A stretch of DNA of 64,000 nucleotides from Salipiger sp. H15. GTDB taxonomy: Bacteria; Pseudomonadota; Alphaproteobacteria; Rhodobacterales; Rhodobacteraceae. This document shows, one piece after another, positions 57,382 through 64,000 of this stretch (positions are counted from its first letter, which is position 1; each line of letters begins with the position of its first letter). The stretch lies in the NCBI RefSeq assembly GCF_040409955.1, contig NZ_CP123385.1, forward strand, positions 1-64,000, read 5' to 3'. A program made the position numbers and the translations under genes. The notes below the pieces were generated by a model, which worked only from the letters and a program-made list of their open reading frames with translations, ran no database searches and had not been told where the DNA came from.

Positions 57382-60300
57382 GCGCTTGCCCTTTCCGGCG
57401 GCAGCCCGATAGTGTCATCCTTCTCGGCGAGCCTGCGCAGCTTGGCGATGTCCCTGCCCTGCTTCAGGCCGAGCTGGGTCATGCTGTCCTTCATGTCGGC
57501 GATCTCGGCGCGCAGGCGGCGAAGCTCTGCCACCTCCGCATCCCGGGCCAGGAGCCGATCGGTCATCGGCGACGGGTAGACCTTCGAGCCGCGCGGCAAG
57601 TCGACCAGCTCGGCGCCCTGCTCGCCGACCATGGCGAGGCCGCCCGGGTGGAAGTTCGTCCCCGAGGCATAGCCGGGGATCGAGATGCCGATGCTCGACC
57701 AGTCGAACAGCGCTGGCCGGAACCAGCTCGGATCGCGCTGAATCTCCGCGCGACCGTAGTCCTCCCAGTGCTGCTGCGGGTCATTGCCATAAACCGAGCT
57801 GCGCGCGACGTCGGGACGCGAGGCCAGGTATGCCTCGTCGTTCACCTGCAGCGCGGTGTTGCCGAGGTAGGACTTGAGGTAGTTCCAGAGGGCCGTGTCG
57901 TTGGGCGCGATGGCCCGCACGGCGTCGGTCGCCGAGAAGCCGGAGATTTTCGCCGCGACATCGTAGACGCTGCCCGCCTTCGAGACCCCGAGGATGTCGG
58001 CCATCTCCATCAGCTGGGTCGCGTTCGCGGTGAAGGTTCCCTGCCCGTCACCCGGAAGTTTCGCGACGTAGCTTTCCAGCGCGGAGACCTTCTCCTGCTT
58101 ATCGGCTGCCGCCGTCTGCGCCGCGAGAGCGGCGGTCTGCGCGGCCAGCTCGGCCTGATGTTCGATCAGCGCCGCCCGGAGATTGTTCAGCGCCGCGCCG
58201 AGCGTTGCCATGGGCGAGGCGATCTCGCTGCGCGTAGTGCCCGCGTACCAGTTCGCGAAGGCCGCGGAGGGATCGAAGGTGAAGCTGCCGCCGAGCCGCA
58301 GCGTCCCGACGCTCCCGCCCCGCACCGCCTCGAGCAGCGAGAGCTGCGCTGCGTTCAGACCGGAGAGGTCGACCTCGCCGTCGAGGATCCGCGTGATGCT
58401 GCCCGCCCCGGCGTTCAACTGGCGAAGATACTGCTGGCCCAGAGTGCCGACCTGCCCGAGGCCGACGCCAGCGGCAATCGTCCGCCAGGTGTTGCCCGCC
58501 CCGATCCTGAGCTGGTCGAGGTAGGCCGCGGCCAAGCCGTTGACCCGGCCCATCTCGACATCGGCGACGATCTCTCGCAACGTCGAGGCGTCCCCTTCGC
58601 CGAGGCGCTGAAGGAAGCTCTGGCCGAGGCCCGAGATGCCGCGGGTTTCGATCCAGCCGGTGATGCCCAGGGCCCGGTCGCCACCGTTGGCCAGCTGATC
58701 GAGGAAGAGCTGGTCGAAGGTGGTGATCCCGTAAGGGTTCACCATCGCTGTGATCGTGCGCTGGATATTGGCGCTCTGCGTGAGCAGCAGCTGCCGCTCG
58801 GCATCGGTGACGGTCGAGGCGAAGGCCATGGCCACGGTCACCGCGCGCACCGCCTGCGTCGAGGCCCGCAGCAGCAGCGTGCGCATGGCGTCCCCGGTAT
58901 TCGCGGCGAGGACCGCCGAGACGGTGACGGCATAGGTGCCCTGCTTCTGCAGCAGGATGCGGCGCTGGTCCTCGGTCATCGAGGGCGAGAAGGCGGCCTC
59001 GATCATCGCCGCATAGGAGCCGGCATTCCCGAAGACGATCTCGCGCACCTCGGCCGAGGCGGTGAGCGCCGCGCGAACCGCGACCGAGTAGCTGCCGGCG
59101 TTGGCAAGCGCGAGGCGGATCGCCTGCTGATCGGCGCCGGAGGACAGCGAAACGTTGACCACTCGCGCGAGCTCGGAGTTCCCCGCCAGCGCCACGGCCA
59201 TCTCGTCATGCTCGAGGCCCGAACCCATCACCAGGTTGACCGTGCGGGTCAGCGTCGCGATGTCGTCGAGGGCGAGCCGCCGCGTACGGTTGTCGAGGTC
59301 TTCCCCGACCACGAAGTCGATCGTCTTCAGGTGCTCGCTCGTCTGGGTGATCGCGAGCCAGCGCAGGTCAGGCGTGAGGTCCGCTGCGCGCACGGCGAAC
59401 TCGATCGTGCTGTCGATACCGCTGGCCGCTGCCGCGATCAGCGCCTTCACGTCCGGCGGGATGTCGGCGTTCGGGAGCAAGTCCACGGACACCTGCAGGC
59501 GCTCCTTCAGGTAATCGTAGGAGAACATCTCTGCGGCCTCGATCGCCGCCTGCAGGTCGCTAAGCCGGGTCTCGAAGCTCGCGAGGTCCTCGGGCGTCAG
59601 GCTGTCCGACGATTGCAGGTAGGTATTGAGCTCGTTGAGCACGTCGACCTGCTCCTGCGCGAGGCTCTCGATCGCGGTCTGCGATGCACCTTCGAGTTCG
59701 GAGATGCCCGCAAGCAGATTGGCCTGCGCCTTCACACTGCTTTCGATCCGGCGGTATTCAAGAGCACTCGACGCCTGCGCCCGTGCTGCGCCGAGATAGT
59801 CCCCCGCCAGCGCGCCGAAGCCGCGCGCGGCCTCGAGGTCGCCTCCCTTCGCGGCGTCGAAGGCAGCGGTCAGGTCGCGGGTCAACGCCGCGAGTTGCTG
59901 CTGCGGGGTCAGCGCCGAGTTGGTCGCACCATTCAGATCGCGGATGAAGTCGCGCAGCGTCTCGGACGCGCCGAGCCAGTCGCTCGCCGCTTGAGCCGCA
60001 GACTGGGCCATGCTCGAGGCATCGGCGATCATGGCGCCGACCGCGCTCGAGGTGGTGCCCACGAGGCCCGAGACCACCGACGCGAAGTCCGCGATCGCCG
60101 GCAGGATTTGGTCGAGCGCCCCCGACAGGCCGACCAGGGCGGCGTAGGCCTCGCGACCCGTCTCGGTCGTGAGGTCGAGCCCTTCGACCATCGACCGGAA
60201 CTGCTCGCGCGTCTCGGGCAGCGCATACCCCAGCGCACCGAGCGCCTCGGTGGTCTGGCGCGTCAGGATGTCGAGCCGCTCGGCCTCACCGTAGAACGCG

Positions 60301-63101
60301 GTGAAGTAGATGCTGGTCGCCTCGGTGAAGGCGTCGAGCGATCCGAAGATCTGCACCAGCTGCGAGGCCATGTCGGCGCCCGCGATGCCGACCGCGTACA
60401 TCTCGTGCCCGAGCGTGTCGAAGGTGGCGTTGACCGTGCCGAGGTGCGTGCTCAGGCGGGTCAGCGTCTCGAGCGCGCTCTCGCCGGTCACCTGCAGGTC
60501 GGCCAGCGCAACGCCCGCGCCTTCGAAGATTGCCTCGGCCGCCTTGTCACCGAGCTTGCCCAGGTGCTTCTCGAGCTTCGCGGCGATCTCGTCTCCGGAG
60601 AGGCCATCGGTGCTGATCTTGAACTGGTAGCTCACATCGGCAAGCGCGTCGGCAGAGAGATTGAGGCTGGCCGCCGTGGCCGCCACGCCCTGCCCGACGC
60701 TGGTGACCGCCGCAAGGATCGGGTCCGAGATCGAGGCGGAGGCCTCCTTGTAGGTCTTGTCGATCGAGGACGAGAGGCCCCAGAACCGCGTGGTCTTGGT
60801 CTTGGTGAAGCTCTCCACCAGCGCGTCCATACCGCTGGTCGTGACGCGGATACCCTTGTCGAGCTCGGTCGTCTTTTTCGAGAAGAAGGACACGGCGGCC
60901 GCCACGATGGCCAGCGGCGCGGCCACGGCGCCAAGCGTCGCGGCAAAGGCGCTGGCCCCGGTCAGAGCCGAGGCCGCGGCAGCATTGGCGGTCACGTTGA
61001 AGAGGCCCGCCGAGGCATAGCTGCCGAGGCCGAGCGCAGCGGACGCGCCGGAGCCGACGCCGGAAAGGAAGCCGCCGAGGCCCGCGCCGATCCCGCCGAG
61101 CATTCCGGCACCGGCGGCGCTGGCCGTGCCGGAGCTCGCGATGGTGCCAGCGGTCGCCGCGCCCGCGGTCCCGGTCGCGCCGAGCCCCATGGAGAGCACG
61201 ATCTTGTTGCGCGCGGCGGTGGTGATCATGTCCGACAGGAGGCCGGTGAATCCGCCCCAGATGCCTTCGGCGAAGCTCTCGAAGTCGGTGAGCCCACGCT
61301 TCAGGAAGTCCGAGAAGCCCGACGTCAGATCGTCCACCAGCGGGATGCTATTTGCGAGCTCATCGTTGAGCGCGGCAACGCCCTTGTCATAGGCGGCCCG
61401 CGTGAGCCCGTGATCGAGCAGCTTGTCGAGTTTGGCGATCCCGGCGCTGTATTTCTTGACCGGGTCGGCGTCGAGGTTCAGGTCCTTGACCTCGTCCTTG
61501 ATCTTCTGGATCGCCGTCGCGGCCTTGCCCGCAGCGCCCGCGACCCCGCCAAGGGCGCCCTGATATTTCTTCCCTGCATCAGTGCCGTCTTCGGTGGCTT
61601 CTTCAGAGGCGCTCACCGCGTCCGCCAGGCGGCCGAGCGCGGTCTTGATCGTCTCGAGACCCTGCGCGCCGATCGCTGACGCCTCGGCGCTGGCGCTCTC
61701 CGCCGCGGCCTCGAAGGCCTGTACCTTTTCCATGGTCTGGTCGAGCCCGACCCCCACGTCTTCCGCGAAGCGCGACACAGCCGAGGAGGCCCCGTCCGCG
61801 CCGATCGACGCAAGCCCGTTCGAGAGCGACACCAGGAACTGCAGCCATCCGCGCTGCAGCCCTTCGACCATGGAATAGAAGCCCGCGCTGACCGTGTTCC
61901 ACACGGACCTGAGGCCGGCCGGAATCGCGCCGGCGCTGGTCACGATCCCGGTCCAGACCTCCTTCGAGACGTCCCAGAGGAGGCCGAGCGCCTCCCCGAT
62001 GCCGCCCGTTGCCGAGACCAGGCGGGAGAACCAGTAGACCGCCTCGCCCGCACCGACCACGATCGCGCCGATCCCGGTGCTGATCAGTGCCCCCTTGAGG
62101 ACGCGGAGCCCGACCGACAGGCCCTTGATGCTGACGCTCGCCAACGCCGCGCCGCGCGACGTCGCCCCGAGGGCCATCTCGAGCGCAATGGTCTGGCGGA
62201 TCGCAGTAATGGCCGCACCAACGTAGGTGCTGCCGATCGAGACGGCGAGCCGCGCACCAAAGAGCACCGCCGCCGTACCCGCCACCGTGATCACCTGGTC
62301 GAGGTGCTGGACCATCGGCTGAAGGGCAGCGGCGACGTTCGCGCTCGCCCGCGCCGCGGCCTCGAAGGCCGGGGCCGCCTCGGCACCGAGGTTCCGCGTC
62401 AGCCCGGACCAGGCGGCAGCCGCCTCTCCCGCAGCCGTGCGCGCATCGCTGAGCGCGTCCATCGCCGGGCCGCTCAGCACCGCGCCAAGTTCCTCCGCCC
62501 GCTCGCCGAGCCGCACCATCTCGGAGCCGCCGTTGCGCAGCAGCGGCAACAGCGAGGTCGCCTCGGAAGAGAGGGCCTCGAGATAGAAGGTCATGTCCTG
62601 CTGGTTCGCGCCGGCCTTCTCGAGGCTGCTGACATAGAGCTGCAGCGCCTCGGGACCCGAGAGGTTGCGGAATTGCTCGGCGGTCACGCCGACCTTCGGC
62701 GCGATCTGCTCGAAGAAGTCGACCATCGGCCCGCCGCCGGTGGCGACAAAATCCCCGATCCGGTCGTTCACATCCTTGAGGATTCCGGCGAGCTGTTCCT
62801 GCTCGACACCGACCGACCGGGCGCCGAAGGCCCACTTCTGGAACATCTCCGCCGAGGTGTTCGAGGATCTCGAGAAGTTCTCGATCTCGCGCGCGACGGC
62901 GGCCGCCGAGCTGGTGATCGCGCCGATCCCAGCGACGGCGGCACCGAGCCCTGCGGCCATGGCCGTGATGTTCCGGGCCAGCCCGGCAAAGCGGGCCTGC
63001 ATGCCATCCGTCGTCGAGAGGGCCCGGCGGGCGCCCTGCTCAAACTGTGCGCTGTCGAGGCCGAGGTTAACCCTCAGCGACCCGATGACCGATTGCGGCA
63101 T
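57378..63101 (-). CDS. phage tail tape measure protein, 1907 residues
   Basis: Sets tail length and enters the cell during DNA injection. The N-terminus SVIGSLRVNLGLDSAQFEQG followed by ARRAL is the usual tape measure start, with hydrophobic glycine-rich segments near 45-65, 275-360 and 670-770. Residues about 1246-1610 consist of two tandem repeat types. The C-terminal part holds GYASGTNFHPGGLAMVGEQG and AELVDLPRGSKVYPSP, common in tape measures, and a coiled coil (LRRLRAEIADMKDSMTQLGL). At about 1.5 angstrom per residue the tail would be near 285 nm. GGAG precedes the ATG. Confidence 0.93.
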   Translation of the reverse strand: MPQSVIGSLRVNLGLDSAQFEQGARRALSTTDGMQARFAGLARNITAMAAGLGAAVAGIGAITSSAAAVAREIENFSRSSNTSAEMFQKWAFGARSVGVEQEQLAGILKDVNDRIGDFVATGGGPMVDFFEQIAPKVGVTAEQFRNLSGPEALQLYVSSLEKAGANQQDMTFYLEALSSEATSLLPLLRNGGSEMVRLGERAEELGAVLSGPAMDALSDARTAAGEAAAAWSGLTRNLGAEAAPAFEAAARASANVAAALQPMVQHLDQVITVAGTAAVLFGARLAVSIGSTYVGAAITAIRQTIALEMALGATSRGAALASVSIKGLSVGLRVLKGALISTGIGAIVVGAGEAVYWFSRLVSATGGIGEALGLLWDVSKEVWTGIVTSAGAIPAGLRSVWNTVSAGFYSMVEGLQRGWLQFLVSLSNGLASIGADGASSAVSRFAEDVGVGLDQTMEKVQAFEAAAESASAEASAIGAQGLETIKTALGRLADAVSASEEATEDGTDAGKKYQGALGGVAGAAGKAATAIQKIKDEVKDLNLDADPVKKYSAGIAKLDKLLDHGLTRAAYDKGVAALNDELANSIPLVDDLTSGFSDFLKRGLTDFESFAEGIWGGFTGLLSDMITTAARNKIVLSMGLGATGTAGAATAGTIASSGTASAAGAGMLGGIGAGLGGFLSGVGSGASAALGLGSYASAGLFNVTANAAAASALTGASAFAATLGAVAAPLAIVAAAVSFFSKKTTELDKGIRVTTSGMDALVESFTKTKTTRFWGLSSSIDKTYKEASASISDPILAAVTSVGQGVAATAASLNLSADALADVSYQFKISTDGLSGDEIAAKLEKHLGKLGDKAAEAIFEGAGVALADLQVTGESALETLTRLSTHLGTVNATFDTLGHEMYAVGIAGADMASQLVQIFGSLDAFTEATSIYFTAFYGEAERLDILTRQTTEALGALGYALPETREQFRSMVEGLDLTTETGREAYAALVGLSGALDQILPAIADFASVVSGLVGTTSSAVGAMIADASSMAQSAAQAASDWLGASETLRDFIRDLNGATNSALTPQQQLAALTRDLTAAFDAAKGGDLEAARGFGALAGDYLGAARAQASSALEYRRIESSVKAQANLLAGISELEGASQTAIESLAQEQVDVLNELNTYLQSSDSLTPEDLASFETRLSDLQAAIEAAEMFSYDYLKERLQVSVDLLPNADIPPDVKALIAAAASGIDSTIEFAVRAADLTPDLRWLAITQTSEHLKTIDFVVGEDLDNRTRRLALDDIATLTRTVNLVMGSGLEHDEMAVALAGNSELARVVNVSLSSGADQQAIRLALANAGSYSVAVRAALTASAEVREIVFGNAGSYAAMIEAAFSPSMTEDQRRILLQKQGTYAVTVSAVLAANTGDAMRTLLLRASTQAVRAVTVAMAFASTVTDAERQLLLTQSANIQRTITAMVNPYGITTFDQLFLDQLANGGDRALGITGWIETRGISGLGQSFLQRLGEGDASTLREIVADVEMGRVNGLAAAYLDQLRIGAGNTWRTIAAGVGLGQVGTLGQQYLRQLNAGAGSITRILDGEVDLSGLNAAQLSLLEAVRGGSVGTLRLGGSFTFDPSAAFANWYAGTTRSEIASPMATLGAALNNLRAALIEHQAELAAQTAALAAQTAAADKQEKVSALESYVAKLPGDGQGTFTANATQLMEMADILGVSKAGSVYDVAAKISGFSATDAVRAIAPNDTALWNYLKSYLGNTALQVNDEAYLASRPDVARSSVYGNDPQQHWEDYGRAEIQRDPSWFRPALFDWSSIGISIPGYASGTNFHPGGLAMVGEQGAELVDLPRGSKVYPSPMTDRLLARDAEVAELRRLRAEIADMKDSMTQLGLKQGRDIAKLRRLAEKDDTIGLPPERASA
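58272..59366 (-). repeat. protein-coding tandem repeats inside the tape measure gene
   Basis: Eight units of about 27 residues (pattern RxLxL...R-V-x-V-x-x, e.g. RTRRLALDDIATLTRTVNLV, DQRRILLQKQGTYAVTVSAV, AERQLLLTQSANIQRTITAM). Five units of about 31 residues follow (GLGQSFLQRLGEGDASTLRE, GLAAAYLDQLRIGAGNTWRT, TLGQQYLRQLNAGAGSITRI). DNA-level identity between units is low. Confidence 0.75.
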
Positions 63102-63134
63102 CGACCGACTCCAATGTCTGTCAGGGGAAAGTCG

Positions 63135-63156
63135 GGCGCGCCCACACGGGCGCGCC
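63135..63156 (-). terminator. hairpin between tail chaperone T and the tape measure gene
   Basis: 9-bp perfect stem GGCGCGCCC / GGGCGCGCC with loop GTGT, overlapping the last base of the T stop codon and 34 bp before the tape measure start. No U-tract; likely slows transcription or protects the upstream mRNA. Confidence 0.6.
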
Positions 63157-63533
63157 TAGTTGCGGCTCATCGGACCGCGACGCTTCGCAAGACCGATGAA
63201 GTATCCACGGACCCGGGCCAGCTGCAGCTCCTGCAAAGCGGGTTTCTCTTCCGCGCGCTTGCGCTGCTCTCGCTCCTCGTAAGGCTCGTAGCGCGGCATC
63301 TTCTTCGGATCGTGGAATGCGAAGGACACGAGGTTGGCAAGCTCGTGGTTGAGCTGGCGCTGCTCCTCGTGCCGGAGCCTCCGGGCATGTCGCAGCCCCT
63401 TGAGGATCCGGTGTATCTCCGCCGGCGTCAGGCGCCAGAAGAGTCCATAGGCCTGCCCTGCGGCAAGCCAGTTGTCGAGCAGGAGCGTCAGTTCGTCTCG
63501 GCCGGCTCGCCGGGCTGCCGCGCCTTCTTCGCG
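63156..63533 (-). CDS. tail assembly chaperone T extension, -1 frame, no start codon
   Basis: A 125-codon frame that continues the chaperone G gene after a -1 shift: REEGAAARRAGRDE, then LTLLLDNWLAAGQAYGLFWR, TPAEIHRILKGLRHARRLRH and so on to GPMSRN and TAG. Its open stretch contains no ATG, GTG or TTG before residue 71 of the extension; the only start-like codon is CTG at 63491, overlapping the G stop. It should therefore be made as a G-T fusion of 241 residues, like lambda gpGT (279). Charged helical composition fits a chaperone that binds the tape measure. Confidence 0.82.
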   Translation of the reverse strand, partial: REEGAAARRAGRDELTLLLDNWLAAGQAYGLFWRLTPAEIHRILKGLRHARRLRHEEQRQLNHELANLVSFAFHDPKKMPRYEPYEEREQRKRAEEKPALQELQLARVRGYFIGLAKRRGPMSRN

Positions 63534-63880
63534 TTTCCCGCCGGCTTCCCCACGGTCTCGGCGGCGTCGGTCGCCTCATCCATCGGGAAGGCCGCCTGCA
63601 CCGCCTTGCCGACCAGCTCGGAGGCTTTCTTCAGGCCGATGTCGTCGATCATGTCGCCGGCCTCCTCCATGGTCATCGAGCCGTCGCGATCGACACCGAC
63701 GTAGAAGATGCGCACCACGCGGCGCACGTCGCCTGCCGCGGTGTTGAGCTCCTGCACGCCCTGGATCAGGGTCTCGCCGAAAAGGTCCTGGTAGCGCACC
63801 AGCGCGTTGATGCTGAGGTGCAGGTGGTGCGTCGCGCCGAGGGCGGTGAAGGCGATCGCGCCGCGTTTCGAATTCGTCAT
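63488..63880 (-). CDS. phage tail assembly chaperone G
   Basis: 130-residue protein between the major tail protein and the tape measure gene, the standard place for the G chaperone. It starts MTNSKRGAIAFTALGATHHL with GGAG eight bases upstream, has a helical core (ALVRYQDLFGETLIQGVQEL) and an alanine/lysine-rich end. Codons 115-116 (GGA AAC), with the preceding G, form the slippery heptamer GGGAAAC at 63539-63533. Most ribosomes would stop at 63488; a minority shift into T. Confidence 0.88.
   Translation of the reverse strand: MTNSKRGAIAFTALGATHHLHLSINALVRYQDLFGETLIQGVQELNTAAGDVRRVVRIFYVGVDRDGSMTMEEAGDMIDDIGLKKASELVGKAVQAAFPMDEATDAAETVGKPAGNAKKARQPGEPAETN
63533..63539 (-). promoter_or_regulatory. 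-1 ribosomal frameshift site GGGAAAC
   Basis: X-XXY-YYZ heptamer G-GGA-AAC exactly in the zero frame of the G gene. After the slip both tRNAs re-pair on GGG and AAA, and the next codon (CGC) opens the T frame. Lambda uses GGGAAAG at the same place. Confidence 0.85.
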
Positions 63881-63961
63881 GCTCTTGTCTCCGCAAAGGG
63901 GCGTAGGACGAAAGGCGATGCCCTGTCAGGCGCCGCCTTTCGTGGTGAAGTGATTTCCAGC

Positions 63962-64000
63962 TCAGCTGCTGGCGTTGTCGCCGCGGGTCCAGTCGAGGCC
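63962..64000 (-). CDS. major tail protein, C-terminal 12 codons only
   Basis: The minus-strand frame at the window edge reads GLDWTRGDNASS and stops at 63962. Position directly before the tail chaperone gene makes it the tail tube protein. The rest lies outside the window, so this is inferred from gene order. Confidence 0.5.
   Translation of the reverse strand, partial: GLDWTRGDNASS

Larger units (their letters stand above)
49675..64000. mobile_element. prophage / genomic island, left part (runs off the window)
   Basis: Begins where the sulfatase is broken. It contains accessory genes (49.7-52.1 kb) and a minus-strand late operon with lysis, fibre, tape measure, tail chaperone and major tail genes that reads from beyond the right edge. 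No integrase, head, portal or terminase gene is within view. The attachment core cannot be defined without the other end. Confidence 0.8.

Noticed and set aside
58272..59366. CRISPR-like periodicity
   Set aside because: The repeats are at protein level with diverged DNA and lie within an open reading frame; no constant repeat/spacer pattern.
57648..61679. 1343-codon plus-strand frame opposite the tape measure gene
   Set aside because: Shadow frame; the minus-strand product has proper tape measure motifs and coupled neighbours.
63156..63491. Independent T gene starting at the CTG that overlaps the G stop
   Set aside because: CTG initiation is rare, there is no good ribosome-binding site, and a perfect in-frame slippery heptamer explains expression better.

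Overview
The window is GC-rich alphaproteobacterial DNA, most likely from a member of the Rhodobacteraceae (Roseobacter/Salipiger-like). The grounds are the density of TRAP transporters, GC-rich genes with long antisense shadow frames, a CcsR/cuckoo-type small RNA with CCUCCUCCC loops, and a terminator-associated repeat of the type I associate with this family. No rRNA, tRNA, CRISPR array or intact transposase was seen.

Layout. (1) 1-9665: two TRAP transporter modules. The first (dctP, dctQ, dctM) continues into a DUF3830 protein, an acyl-adenylating enzyme and a nucleoside hydrolase. The second (separate SBP gene and a fused DctQM gene) continues into an Asp/Glu-racemase-like protein. (2) 9892-21365: a nitrogen-compound region. 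It has an MFS carrier and RutA (pyrimidine-ring opening) on the minus strand. Divergent from these are an isochorismatase-like amidohydrolase, a nitrilase-superfamily hydrolase and a LysR regulator. A polyamine-type ABC importer and an amidase follow. (3) 21579-23831: a FepA-like TonB-dependent receptor. (4) 23980-28160: nrdHIEF (class Ib ribonucleotide reductase) behind a clear adenosylcobalamin riboswitch and a candidate NrdR box/promoter. (5) 28304-28450: a candidate CcsR-like sRNA, followed by L-asparaginase and a PhoD-like phosphatase. (6) 31317-33491 and 46632-48806: two complete katG genes 13 kb apart. (7) 33634-36515: a TRAP binding protein, DenD-like dehydrogenase and GntR regulator, with no permease genes nearby. 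(8) 36805-46410: envelope and small-metabolite genes: a YncE-like propeller, a YbaY-META protein, a YgiC/YgiB pair, DUF454, and a TetR-DadA-YitT unit with a perfect palindromic operator.

(9) From about 49.68 kb to the right edge the DNA is foreign. A sulfatase gene is cut after about 166 codons. Then come 2.4 kb of atypical accessory genes and a minus-strand prophage late region reading leftwards from the window edge: major tail protein (3' end only), tail assembly chaperone G, its -1 frameshift extension T, a 1907-residue tape measure protein, a short set of tail-end/fibre proteins, and lysis genes (GH108 lysozyme, small membrane protein). The prophage integrase and head genes must lie outside the window.

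The most notable signals are: a canonical slippery heptamer GGGAAAC joining the tail chaperone genes G and T, where T has no start codon of its own; B12 control of an O2-dependent, B12-independent RNR; the double-hairpin CCUCCUCCC sRNA; two kinds of internal repeat in the tape measure protein; and a 379-bp tandem duplication carrying a broken copy of the lysozyme 5' end.
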